From Loxodes magnus (lineage: Eukaryota > Ciliophora > Karyorelictea > Loxodida > Loxodidae): a stretch of 64,000 nucleotides of DNA. The translations under genes were made by a program, and so were the position numbers. The notes beneath the pieces are model-generated. The model saw only the letters and a program-made list of their open reading frames with translations. It searched no databases and was not told the DNA's origin. Positions 40,601 through 52,600 of the stretch are shown here, one piece after another (position 1 is the stretch's first letter; each line of letters opens with the position of its first letter). The DNA is taken from NCBI GenBank assembly GCA_946699065.1, contig CAMPDV010000363.1, forward strand, positions 248,001 through 312,000, given 5' to 3'.

Positions 40601-41400
40601 ATTGTTCGCTTTTCCAGCTTACCTTTCTGCTTTTATTCGTATAAAGTATCTTTTAACCTTCATACTAGTTTTTATATAAATTCTTTCATTCTTTTAACCA
40701 TTTCATTCTCAAGCAAGAGATAAAGTATCATTTCTTTGGCTCACTTTTCCACCAAAAGCTTCAAAAGACATCCATTAATAATACCCTCTTCTATTAAAAA
40801 TAACTTTAATATTTCCTTCAGTTTCAAACCAAAGTTGCAATTTGAGAGCATCATTTTAATCTAGTGGATATTGATGATTTTAAATCTCTATGAACTAAAT
40901 TTCTATAATGAAAGGTTTAGACTCCTTCAGCTATAGGTAAATTTAACTTCTTATAAAATATAACTTCTGATTCATTTTATTTACCTAAATACTTTTATTA
41001 CTTAATTTAACTTCTAAACCTTCCTCTAGATTGTGTAGTGACAGAATTTAAGCTATTTTCTAAGGAAGTAAAATCACTACACCCATAAACCTTAAAACTC
41101 TTTTATTATTATAGCAGAGCATTATTAATAGAGCTTTTAAATCACATTTTGCAAATAATTGTCATATTTCATTATTTAGAGAGCGTATTAATTCCCTTCT
41201 ATAGTGATAAGATAAACAGTTCCTTATCACTCTTTACCTAACATTTATAGATTTTTCAAATAATGATTGTTTTCTATCAAATCTTTATAGTTTCGAATTC
41301 TATTTTCTGATCTTTTTTCCGACTCTATTTTTTCAAAAGTTTGAATGGTTTATTGACTGTATCTTCTTTAGTTTAAGCTGAATCTTATTAAATAATAAGA
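40600..41400 (-). pseudogene. decayed eukaryotic protein kinase domain
   Basis: Kinase landmarks appear in correct order on the minus strand but in different frames. NYKDLIENNHYLKNLQMLGK leads into a glycine loop, of which QGTVYLITIEGNQYALQIMK remains (41170-41238); a Gly of the loop is a TGA and the catalytic Lys of the VAIK strand is TAA (Gln, 41176-41178). The catalytic loop VHRDLKSS is at 40875-40895, a DFG-like CNFGLK follows, and the APE-region reads WMSFEAFGGKVSQ near 40745-40790. At least three frame changes separate these pieces. The gene is therefore non-functional unless indels are assembly errors. Long alternative frames over the same bases (for example 125 codons ending at 40709) are shadows. 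Confidence 0.72.
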
Positions 41401-41690
41401 AACGTAAATATTGAGTTGATTGTTTATCTTAAGCAATGCAATCCCTATTTTACTATTTGAAAGAACATAATATTTGCTTATAGTCAGTTAAGGATTAAAG
41501 CTACTGAATGTTGAATAGAATGGAAATCTTGATTCTAACTTAGATTAATAGATATTGATTACTCTTACTTGCTTTGGTTATTACTAATTAATTAAAGAAA
41601 AGGATCATTACTATGGAATATTTTATCCTTTGATTTAATTAGTTGGAATCATTAGAATCTCTAGATGTTTCTTCTTATTTTAATAATTCT
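41400..41690. other. no feature recognised
   Basis: This is AT-rich sequence between the kinase remnant and a TPR remnant, with no supported content. Confidence 0.3.
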
Positions 41691-42080
41691 TAACTACTTT
41701 ATCTTCCAAGTATTATACATTAGATTATCAGGCTTAGTTGAAGAGAATGAATAATAGCTCCAAGATATTTTCTTAATGAATGCAGACTTTTCTGTTGTAT
41801 ATATAAAAATGCTTTGCTAGGATTCAGTTTGAAAGCTTTATTAAAGCATTAAACTGATTCCAAGTATTTTTATAACTAGAATATACTTTTTCCTTTGTAA
41901 GTATAAAAATTAGCTTACTAGAATTTAGATTGCGCTACTTAAGCGGTTAACTGAATCTTAGTATGTTTCTAGTTAGTCTTCCTTTAATATAATAACTACT
42001 AGCATTATTTGGATTTTTTATATCAAAGATTCAATCGCTTTTTCATATTTTTCGTATTCGAAGTAACTTTATTCTATACA
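41690..42080 (-). pseudogene. TPR remnant
   Basis: Minus-strand pieces match tetratricopeptide units: EYEKYEKAIESL, KNPNNASSYYIKGR, SVQCFNKAFKLNPSKAFLY and QQKSLHSLRKYLGAI. They occur in shifting frames, so the copy has indels. It is more diverged than the large TPR gene near 50 kb but from the same general family. Confidence 0.6.
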
Positions 42081-42763
42081 ATAGATCTAAAAAGTAAGGT
42101 TTAAATAAGATTGAAGATTTGTTGATATTTATAACTCTGAATACTCTAAAGTTAATTAGTTTCATATTGATATCTTTATTTAATAAAGACATTGGTAAAC
42201 ATTGTTTGAGTAATGAATTATGAAATATAATTAATAAATCAGCAACTTAAAGCTTAAGATATTAATATTCAGATTTCCTTTTAAATAAGTTTATTTAGAT
42301 CTAAGAAAGTAGGTAAACAGATAGTCAAAATTAATTACACTACTATTACAACTTTAAATTCATCAGTTAAATAACCTTATATCAACTGGCTCAACTATTA
42401 TTTCTTTATATAAACCATGCTAGTTTAGATCCATTCAATATTATATACTTCATCATTTAATATACAACCAAAGTTAGTTTTAACTGATTTATCTATTTAT
42501 TTCATATCTAACTACAACGCTATATGCTTTATATAGTCTATTATTACCTCCATTTACTCTAAAGTATATTTATCACCAAGAAATTACTATTTATACGAAA
42601 CGAAGGTAGTTAGAGACTAATAATTATGCTTAAGAATACATTATATTTGCTTTTTATTTTACTAGCTAATTAAAACTCTCAAGATATTTAGAAATGCTAC
42701 TTTAGGTCCAAAGTGGTTTCTATAATTTATTAATTAGCAAATTAAGTAAATAAGCTAAATTAC

Positions 42764-43423
42764 TCAGTAATGCTTTTGCTAATTCATTTCTTAATTAAAA
42801 CTTACTGATAGCTAATTATTTTTTTAGTACCTTTATTAATTTTCCTATAGAGAAATCTCAATACCGTATAGAGGACGGATGTTCCATTCATCGAATAAAA
42901 ACATTTATCTGGCGTTATCAGTTCTCGATTCTGAATATTTCTCGTTGATTTTTCTCTTCCAGTTTTTCTTTGAGCTAACACTTGAGATATTTTATCTTTT
43001 TATATCTCTTTCTGGAGTTATCAACTATTAGTGCAAGTCAATAAATATTTTGTTGTTCCGTTCAGAAGTCTAAGATCCCCATTTAATTGTGCATAACAGT
43101 TTACTGTGGGTTGCGTGACTTGTTTTAAAATGTTTATGTTTCTGGTGTATGCTATTTTATACGTTTTTATTTACTCCTTTTAATTAGTCCCCTTTATTGA
43201 TAGATAGAGGAATATTTAACTCCCTCTGCAAAAGGGCTTAAGAATATTATGTGAGAAGAGTAGAAATGTGCTGGAGAATTTACGTTTCTGGTTTTCTCAA
43301 CTACTATTAAAACTGGGTGTATAAAGGTACTATTATCAACAATTTCAGATTAAAAAGCAGATAAGTGTTAAACTTAAATTTAAGCTGATTCTACAAATTT
43401 GCTTTAGTTTTATTACAAAGCAT
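42764..43423 (-). CDS. unrecognised 219-residue ORF
   Basis: From ATG at 43421-43423 to TGA at 42764-42766 the frame is open without any internal TGA. The segment is richer in G+C than its flanks, especially 42840-43330, and uses TGG for Trp (IKWGSQ, KNWKRK, DEWNIR). The N-terminal third has a hydrophobic stretch (LLFNLKLLIIVPLY); the rest is basic and polar (HQKHKHFKTSHATHSK, RDIKRQNISSVSSKKNWKRK). No family was recognised. The other two frames also read far, but with two to five TGA codons, and are taken as shadows. It could be an exon of a larger gene or a piece of a mobile element. Confidence 0.45.
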
Positions 43424-44540
43424 TTAACTCAGTGAATTAGGTAAGTAATGATAAAGCAATTGAGCCGATATATTTATTCTGAGCTTGATACTAACTGTCT
43501 AATGTTTTGCATAAAATAGTAAAATCACTAGAGATTTAGCAAGTATAAAACTATCAATGCAATAGCAAAATTATTTAATGTTTTACTAAGAATTATTTTA
43601 TCTTATAGTGATGATAAATCAAATTTAGCTATAGCCACATATATCAATTATTACAGAAGAGATCAAATAAAGATCCAAAAATAGTAGACTTAAGCTTTTT
43701 AGTTATTTGATCATTAAATACTAAAAAGAGTTCATTTAATGGATGCTATCAGAAATACTTTAGACTAATCATCTTAGAGAGTTGTCTAAAACAAAGTAAC
43801 ATAAAGATGCTTAGTAACTTAATTTCTATATAGAAGTAATAGTTTAAATTGCCTTTTTCTCTTACCTGCTTCTAATAGTTTAACTAATTTATAGGTTCAG
43901 ATAAGATCAAATTAGTTTATAATTGTCTATTGTTTTAGGAATCCTTTACCGGTTTTATTATTTAAAGCATTACCATCTTAAATCATAATACTAAAGAAAT
44001 TTAATAATCAAGGTCATTAATCAAAATTTTAAAAGGATAAAAGATACTTAATTTAATCAAGAACATGAAAGAAGGTTAAACCTCAACTATAAGTTTAATA
44101 TCTGGTAATATCAACAAAGGAAATAATTCATCTAGTTAAGATAAAGCTAAGTAACTATTTCAAATTCAATTAGCATAAAATAAACTTAGAAAACAGAAGA
44201 AATAAATTTATCAGGAATTATGTAGCTAGAGATTCATTATTATGATTAAGAACATTATATACTTAAGTATATAAACTTAAATAGCTAGTAATATTTCTTT
44301 TAGTTCATTTCTTAATTAAATTGATAGCTTATGATATTTATAATCAAACTTATACTTTAAAACTACCAAGTCAATCATTGTACATAGCAGCAGCTAGTAA
44401 CATATAAGCATGCAATTAAAAAATTAAGCTACTTATATTTATATTTTGCAAATTTAACTAAGTCAACTTCATCTAACTATATTACCTCATTATACATTTA
44501 CTCTGCTCATTATTAAGCATTTAAGAGCTTCATGATAATG
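43424..44540. other. AT-rich intergenic, nothing supported
   Basis: No frame with recognisable motifs was found. Isolated Lys/Gln-rich frames could be decayed TPR or coiled-coil sequence but are not better than chance. Confidence 0.35.
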
Positions 44541-45268
44541 AGCTTTTTCGAAAGAGGGATTTAATTTTATGGAAATATCGAAAAGCTCAATAGTATGTTG
44601 AAAATGACCTAATCTATAAAGGAAAGACTTTCCTTACAGTAGATATCTCAGTAATTATGTTTAAGTTGGAGTAAAATATCTCAAACCTAGTTAGCTTCTT
44701 CGATTCTTCCGCTTTTAGTAAATAAAGAGTATTTATTAATATAAGAATAGCGAATTAGGGATCAAGCTAAATTGAAATGCTATAACACTCTAAAACTTCT
44801 CCAAAATTTTTCTAACCAGATAAGAAATGAACCTTTATTATTGAAAGAGTAGTTATCTTTAGGATCGAGCAAAATGGCAATGTTAAAACACTCTATAGCT
44901 TCTTGATACTTTCCTAGATCTTTGATAAGCCTTTATTGTTGTATGGCTCACTATTTTTATAGTAAAATAGCGTAGTTAAGACATTCCAAGGTTTTTATAG
45001 TTTCATAAATTGAATGGAGAGTTACCTTTATTACTATATAATTTTGGATTTAGTTAAATAGCAGAGTTATAAGATTCTTTGCTTCTTGATACTTTGTTAG
45101 TTTGAAAAGAAATTTGGTTTCTCTAATATGGTTTTGCTTGATATTTTGTAAAATATCCGTTTGGCAATGTTGTATTAGTTTGGTTTGATTATTAATGACT
45201 AATATCTTGTTAGGAAAGTTATTGTTGAAGCATTTGAAAGTGTAAATTGAATAATAATGACTATGCAT
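44540..45268 (-). pseudogene. decayed TPR gene copy, paralogue of the 49.6-53.2 kb gene
   Basis: Reading down the minus strand: FLFKLTKYQEAKNLI (45060-45120), TLECLNYAILL, DLGKYQEAIECFNIAILLDP (44860-44930), NNKGS, GEVLECYSISIQLDPQ, then EEANQV-TGA-DILLQLKHNY-TGA-DIY (near 44640-44690). The last part aligns with EEANQV-TGA-DCVLNLKHDYWEAYYKEG at the C-terminus of the large TPR gene. At least two indels are present. The shared first TGA and the TGA/TGG alignment at the second site matter for the genetic code question. Confidence 0.75.
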
Positions 45269-45269
45269 A

Positions 45270-46440
45270 GTTTTAAGTAAGTTTAGCTTATCTTGATATT
45301 TAATTTGCTGGTAGTTCTTTGATTTATTTAATGAAATAGTACTATTTATTTGGTTGTAAATTACACTTATAACTATCTTAAGTTATTCTATCTACTTAGT
45401 TATGCTAGGAATGTAACTAGAATACTTAAGGAAATCTATATTGACTGTATATTATTTAGATTAGTATTGTATTAGTCATTAAAGCATAAGATATTTGATT
45501 ATTATCTTCCTATACAAACTTATTACTAGCTTTATATATCAATTGCTTAGATAACAGGTAACTTATATCTATTCATAGAGTAAGTTAGAAATGGATATAC
45601 TTAACTAAAATACATCTAATATTATCAAAAAGATTAGAGTGAGCAAAAGTATAAATAAGCAGAGATAAGTTAAGCATATAAAAGAAGCGAAATTATTCAT
45701 TATTAAAGTGGTAACTATAAATGTAAAAGGCCTTTTATAAGTGACTGATACTTAGCTAAAAATGATAGCATATTAATAAGGTTAAAATAGTTTGTTTAAT
45801 CAGATAAATAAAGATAATAAAAGAAATAGTTTTAAATAACAATTAAGAGCTTATATTATAAGGAGGTAAGGATTTATTCAAGCTATTAATAATTAAAGCT
45901 TACACTATAATAATAATTGGTATAATGTATGTAATATTAAAAAGCTTGAAGTGTATTATAGTTGAATGATAAAGTATTATAGTAGTAATAAAGAAGTAAA
46001 TATGTTTAGAGGATACTATAGATATAGAAATAACCTAAATAATAAAAATAATAACTAAAGAGAATAATTAAATAATAAGTACTTATATTTAATTGAGAAA
46101 TCGCATATCATTCTACTATTAAAAAGATATTATAATAGCAATAAATAATAATCATTACAAACAAGAATATATAATAGTGCTAAATCAAAACTAGAGCCAA
46201 AGATCTATAACTATTAATATTTAATTATAATCATCACATATTTACAAAAGATATCTACTGATGCTAAATAATTAAATAGAAAGATTAAGAAAATAGCAAA
46301 TAAGTATCAATCCACATTAATAATCATCTAACTATTATATACCTATTATCACCTAAATACTTACCATTCCTCTAATTTATATTGCTATAACATTTTATCC
46401 TTATTTAAATCAAATACTCTTCATTATTCTATTATGCTCT
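45270..46440. other. very AT-rich intergenic stretch, nothing recognised
   Basis: The stretch is dominated by TAATA-type low-complexity sequence with no tandem unit and no frame carrying family motifs. Confidence 0.4.
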
Positions 46441-46443
46441 AAA

Positions 46444-47043
46444 ATGTCATTATTCAACTTCTTTGCAAAGCCAAGTAGGCTTCTATAATTGAGACATTTC
46501 TTTAGCCAGACATCCTAATTATAAAGATCCTATAAAATCTAAACCTTGTCTATTAGTTTCAATCCTAAATGTGTTTTAGCCTATTGCAAGGAATCCTTTT
46601 AGAAGCTAGATAACTATGAGAAAGCAATATTTGCTATGAAATATTTATTAAACCCTAATTATTTAAAGAAGTATAACATAAGAAATTCCCTAGCAATAAT
46701 AAGAAAAGCATTAGAATGTAAAATCTAGCATTTCCTGGTTCCTGGAGAGATAGCAATAAATTTAAACTTAGACTAGCAATAATATAAGTGCTATTATATA
46801 GCATTTCCAACCATCCAAAATGTTTAAATTTTTACACTAGAAAGGAGCTTCCAACTATATATAAGCGATATAGAATTTACCTTAGAGCAATAGAAAGTTG
46901 AATATAGTTTAGTTAGATCCCTCTCTAAACTGTCTATGCTAAAGAAACTATTTAAAAAAGCAATTTTAGATAAAGATTTGACTGAGAAATTTAGTTTAAT
47001 GTGTTAAGGTTTGCTTGGATTTGGATTAAAAGAATTGAAATGA
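46444..47043 (+). CDS. small TPR-containing protein, 199 codons
   Basis: From ATG 46444 to TGA 47041-47043 the plus strand is open, with TAA/TAG as Gln and no internal TGA. A TPR hairpin is recognisable: IQTLSISFNPKCVLAY then CKESFQKLDNYEKAIFAM and KYLLNPNYLKKY. The C-terminal ~100 residues (EIAINLNLDQQQY...LSMLKKLFKKAILDKDL) are not a recognised domain. The N-terminal 30 residues look less conserved and may reflect an indel upstream. It lies in opposite orientation to the other TPR copies and may be a surviving small gene or a fragment. Confidence 0.55.
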
Positions 47044-48640
47044 ATTAGATAAAAAATGATAATACAATAGAGTTCATGAAATGAGTGTTTAGATTGATTT
47101 AAAATGTTTAGATGATGACTATAAAATAGAAAATTAACTTAACGATCTAGACATAATAAACAATGTAATTATAAAATGTGTAACTTGATTCTAAAGATAT
47201 AAGCAATCAATAAGAGTTCTATAATCTATGAATAAGCAATAAAATGTCAATTCTATTTAATATAATTCTAAGGATGCTATAGCTTGAATTCCTGATTATC
47301 TGATACTTTTGAAATAAAAAATACTAATGAATTAAAGTTCTTTGTAAGTAGTAATTTCTTCTATCAATAGATAAGGAATTATTTAGTAAATAATCTACTC
47401 TAGAAGCAATAAATGCTAATATTTTCTGAAGCTTTTAGAATAAAGATAATGCTCTACTAAGAGTGAATATTACTAGAATACTATTAGAAAGCATAAAATT
47501 AGAATAGCAAATTTAAATAATTTAAATAGTAATGATTTTACTATAAATCATATTTGGATATTTTTAAAAGGGATATACGTTACAAATAATAATGCTTAAA
47601 CTAAAATAATTTAATACTAAAGTAGCAGCTATAGATTGCTATGTATTTTACACTTTTGATTAGCTTTAATTATAGGACTTCATTATGTACTTTAGGCAGT
47701 GTCTAGTAAGAATCAATAAGAGATTTTAATGAATTAATTAATATTTAAGTATAAATAATTAAATAACTTTAGCTTCTTAGTGATCTTCTACTGATATATC
47801 TGAAGTAGCATGAAATTGCTTTTCCTTTGCATTTAATATTAATTTAAAAGAAGTCTGTTTCTTTACTTTTTAGGTAGAAACTTCTTTAAGAGTATGATAG
47901 AGAATCATCAATAAAAGTTAGTACATTAAATTAATAAAATAAGCATGCAGAAGTAACTAAAGCATGCATAAAACTATTTATAGCCACATCAAATTATAGA
48001 TAGCAAATATTAAATAAAAAGAACCAAAATAGTAGCGTTAGGCTTAGTTAATTTCATTATTATTACAACTACTAAAAGGGAAGGAGTTCATTTATTAGAT
48101 AGCACTAGTAAGAGTTTACAAAAAGTAAATATATTCAGTCAAATAATTTTAAACTATTTAAGGCATCAAATTTAGTTATAACTATTTTTTAAAGCAAATA
48201 TACTTTAAAAGAATAAAATTTAAATAATCTAAATCAATTAATTCTTTATCATTTAAATCAGCATCTATAGTATATTTTGCTTATTTAAAACTCTTACATC
48301 CCAAAATAGATCTAAAAATCATATCCCTAATATAAAGCTCATTATTATATTACCTCATATCTATTATTTTTAACATAATTGTTATCTATTTATTGATAAC
48401 ATCAAAATGGCTTACTCCATTAAACATCAAACACTAATAATCTGTTTATTTACTCACTAAACTTGAAGATAGAATTTTTCTTGCTAATAACAATTTAGGA
48501 AGCTGATTATGATATTTTGTATAATTAAGAGAATTTATATTATTCCATTTTGTCTATATATCCAAATTTATTAAATGAAGCTCAAAAGTTTATTTATTTT
48601 TAAAGCAAAAACTAAAGAACTGAAGGTATCTTTCAATTTC
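47044..48640. other. AT-rich stretch with traces of TPR on the plus strand
   Basis: Near 47190-47300 the plus strand reads NKSSIIYEQAIKCQFYL, a TPR-like helix pair, but no continuous gene follows. The rest is AT-rich DNA without supported features. Confidence 0.35.
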
Positions 48641-48900
48641 TCTTTGTTCGTTATTAAAATGCTCCTTATAAATAATTTTTAAGCAATAGTAAATTAATTA
48701 GCTATTATCTTTAAAGCATTTCCTTTAAATTGTGCATTACTATTTTTAAGGCTTTTTTAACAAAGTTTTACTATTTTTAGCTAGGATAAAATTTAAAGGC
48801 CATTAATTACTTAAAAATAGCTATTAATCCTATTTGAAATGAAAGTCCTACTTTAGTTTAATTAGAATGCTTTATGAATTAGTTGAAATCGTTAATAGTG
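48640..48900 (+). pseudogene. TPR trace on the plus strand
   Basis: The plus strand reads KAINYLKIAINPI-TGA-NESPTLVQLECFMNQLK around 48795-48895, matching the A-x-x-x-[YF]-x-x-A-I-x-x-x-P pattern of one TPR unit. Only one unit is clear. Confidence 0.4.
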
Positions 48901-49600
48901 GTTTTATTATATAAAGAATACGAGTTGATATGTATTGAATATTTCTTTATGTCCTTAATGATTCTTAATAAATCTTTATGATTCTTAATAATTATCAGAA
49001 GTTTAGAGAAGTTTCTTCTTAATACTTAAATCTTTATGCTTATATATCATTTAATTACAACATAATTCATCACCCATTAATACAACCATTCTACCTACAA
49101 CTACCTATTATTTTTATTCAATCATATAAAAAGCCCATGGCTTAAATAAGATCAACAGTAGAGTCAAATGCAACAAACCAACTTTACATTCTAACTACAT
49201 TATTGCATAACCATTTTCCACTCAAACCAACTACCACACTTAGTACTCTTTTTATATAAGATTTATATGCTACAACAACAATAAACCACTACAACCAAAC
49301 AATCCATAAATATACCAATAATTCTTATGTATGCATTTCATATTCCTAACAATCCAATCAAATATAGAGATATTGCTTAAGGTACAATGTATCTAATACT
49401 ATTTAGTAAATATATAACCTTTAATATCTAAGTATATTATACAATTTAAATATTAACATCTACTAAAATCTAATCATTTAGAAAAACTAGTAATACTCAA
49501 AACTGCTAAGCCTAGCATTTCAAGTATCTTAATGAAATTTATAATAAAACTAAATTATTTAAATTATATTTAAATGCTTAATAAAAAAATTCACTTTTTA
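48900..49600. other. intergenic, nothing recognised
   Basis: This is AT-rich sequence downstream of the large TPR gene. Short repeats of GATTCTTAATAA occur near 48960-48990. No terminator or polyadenylation element can be named. Confidence 0.35.
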
Positions 49601-49603
49601 ATC

Positions 49604-52600
49604 TCACTAAATCTCTTCTTTGTTCATATTTAAAACTTTAAAAGCATTTTCTCTATAAATCTAAGCTTCTTAGAAAGAGGGATTCAATTTTAAGGAAATA
49701 TCGAAATACTCAATAGCACCTTTAAAATTACCTAACTTAAAAAGAACAAGACCTTCCTTATAGTATGCTTCCCAATAATCATGTTTAAGATTTAGTACAC
49801 AGTCTCAGACTTAGTTAGCTTCTTCAACCTTTCCATTTACAGAGAGTAAAAGATATTTAATAATGTAAAGAAAAGCATCTTAAGGATCTATCTGAATAGA
49901 TTTATTAATGCACTCCATTGCTTCTTCATATTTTCTAAGATTATAAAGAGATTTTCCTTTATTTTTATAAATAACAGGATCTCTAGGATTGAGTTAAATC
50001 GCAGTGTTATAACACTCAATAGCTTATTCATATCTTCCCAGTTTATCGAGGTAGTTTCCTTTGACTTAGTAAGAATCATATTTGTTCGGATGTAATGAAA
50101 TAGAAGTGTTATAGCATTCTAAGGCTTCTTCATACCTTCCCAGTTTATCGAGGTAGTTTCCCTTGTCTTTGTAAGAATAATCGTTTTTCGGATTTAATGA
50201 AATATAAGTATTATAGCATTTTAAGGCTTCTTCATACCTTCCCAGTTTATCGAGGTAGTTACCTTTGACTCTGTAAGAATCATAGTTTTTGGAATCTAAT
50301 GAAATAACAGCATTATAGCATTCTAAGGCTTCTTCATACCTTCCCAGTTTATCGAGGTAATTTCCTTTGTATTAGTAAGAATAATAGTTTCTCGGATTTA
50401 ATGAAATAACAGTATTATAGCATTCTAAGGCTTCTTCATACCTTCCCAGTTTATCGAGGTAGTTTCCCTTGTCTTTGTAAGAATAATCGTTTTTCGGATT
50501 TAATGAAATATAAGTATTATAGCATTTTAAGGCTTCTTCATACCTTCCCAGTTTATCGAGGTAGTTACCTTTGACTCTGTAAGAATCATAGTTATCGGGA
50601 TTTAATGAAATAACAGCATTATAGCATTCTAAGGCTTCTTCATACCTTCCCAGTTTATCGAGGTAATTTCCTTTGTATTAGTAAGAATAATAGTTTCTCG
50701 GATTTAATGAAATAGCAGTATTATAACATTCTAAGGCTTCTTCGTACCTTCCTTGTTTATCGAGAGATGTTATTTTATAGTTGTAAAAATCATAGTTATA
50801 AGGATTTAATGAAATAGAAGTGTTATAACACTCTATAGCTTATTCGTACCTTCCCAGTTTATCGAGATAGTTTCCTTTGTATTAGTAAGAATAATAGTTT
50901 CTCGGATTTAATGAAATAGCAGTATTATAACATTCTAAGGCTTCTTCATACCTTCCCAGTTTGTCGAGGTAGTTTCCTTTGACTTTGTAAGAATCATAGC
51001 TTCCCGGATTTAATGAAATAACAGTATTATAACATTCTAAGGCTTCTTCATACCTTCCCAGTTTATCGAGGTAGTTTCCTTTGACTTTGTAAGAATCATA
51101 GCTTTCCGGATTTAATGAAATAGCAGTATTATAACATTCTAAGGCTTCTTCGTACCTTCCCAGTTTATCGAGATAGTTTCCCTTTTCTATGAAAGAATCA
51201 TAGTTATCAGGATTTAATGAAATAACAGTATTATAGCATTCTAAGGCTTCTTCGTACCTTCCCAGTTTGTCGAGGTAGTTTCCTTTCTAATAGTAAGAAT
51301 CATAGTTATACGGATCTAATGAAATAAAAGTATTATGACATTCTAAGGCTTCTTCATACCTTCCCAGTTTATCGAGGTAGTTTCCTTTGACTTTGTAAGA
51401 ATCATAGTTTCTCGGATTTAATGAAATAAAAGAATTATAGCTCTCTAAAGCTTCTTCATACCTTCCCAGTTTATCAAGGTATTTTCCTTTGACTTAGTAA
51501 GAATCATAGTTTCTCGGATTTAATGAAATAGCAGTATTATAGCATTCTAAGGCTTCTTCATACATTCCCAGTTTATCGAGATAGTTTCCTTTGTCTTTGT
51601 AAGAATAATCGTTATCCGGATGTAATGAAATTCAAGTATTATAGCATTCTAAGGCTTCTTCGTACCTTCCCAGTTTATCGAGGTAGTTACCTTTGACTTA
51701 GTAAGAATCATATTTGTTCGGATTTAATGAAATAAAAGCATTATAGCATTCTAAAGCTTCTTCATACCTTCCCAGTTTATCAAGGTAGTTTCCTTTGTCT
51801 TTGTAAGAATCATATTTATCAGGATTTAATGAAATAACAGTATTATAACATTCTAAGGTTTCTTCATACCTTCCTAGTTTGTCGAGGTAGTTTCCTTTGA
51901 CTTTGTAAGAATCATAGCTTTCCGGATTTAATGAAATAACAGTATTATAGCATTCTAAGGCTTCTTCATACCTTCCCAGTTTATCTAGATAGTATCCTTT
52001 TTCTTTGTATGACTAACAGTTTCTCGGATTTAATAAAATAAAAGCATTATAGCATTCTAAGGCTTCTTCATACCTTCCCAGTTTATCGAGGTAATTTCCT
52101 TTGACTTTGTAAGAATCATAGTTATCGGGATTTAATGAAATAACAGTATTATAGCATTCTAAGGCTTCTTCGTACCTTCCCAGTTTATCGAGGTAGTTTC
52201 CTTTGACTTTGTAAGAATCATAGCTTCCCGGATTTAATGAAATGACTGTATTATAACATTCTAAGGCTTCTTCATACCTTCCTAGTTTATCGAGGTAATT
52301 TCCTTTGACTTTGTAAGAATCATAGTTATCGGGATTTAATGAAATAACAGTATTATAGCATTCTAAGGCTTCTTCGTACCTTCCCAGTTTATCGAGGTAG
52401 TTTCCTTTGACTTTGTAAGAATCATAGCTTCCCGGATTTAATGAAATGACTGTATTATAACATTCTAAGGCTTCTTCATACCTTCCTAGCTTATCGAGGT
52501 AGTATCCTTTGACTTTGTAAGAATCATAGTTATCCGGATCTAATGAAATAACAGTATTATAGCATTCTAAGGCTTCTTCGTACCTTCCCAGATTATCAAG

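Noticed and set aside
40711..41086. 125-codon minus-strand frame that looks protein-like and ends at TGA 40709-40711
   Set aside because: The kinase catalytic loop HRDLK and DFG-like motif are in other frames over the same bases, so this frame is a shadow.
42784..43335. Two other minus-strand frames with TGA at Trp-like sites, first taken as support for TGA = Trp
   Set aside because: A third frame over the same region has no TGA and uses TGG; the TGA-bearing frames are shadows and were not counted as evidence.
49888..50079. 63-codon minus-strand ORF overlapping the TPR gene
   Set aside because: It is an out-of-frame shadow of the TPR array, which is in perfect 102-bp register in another frame.
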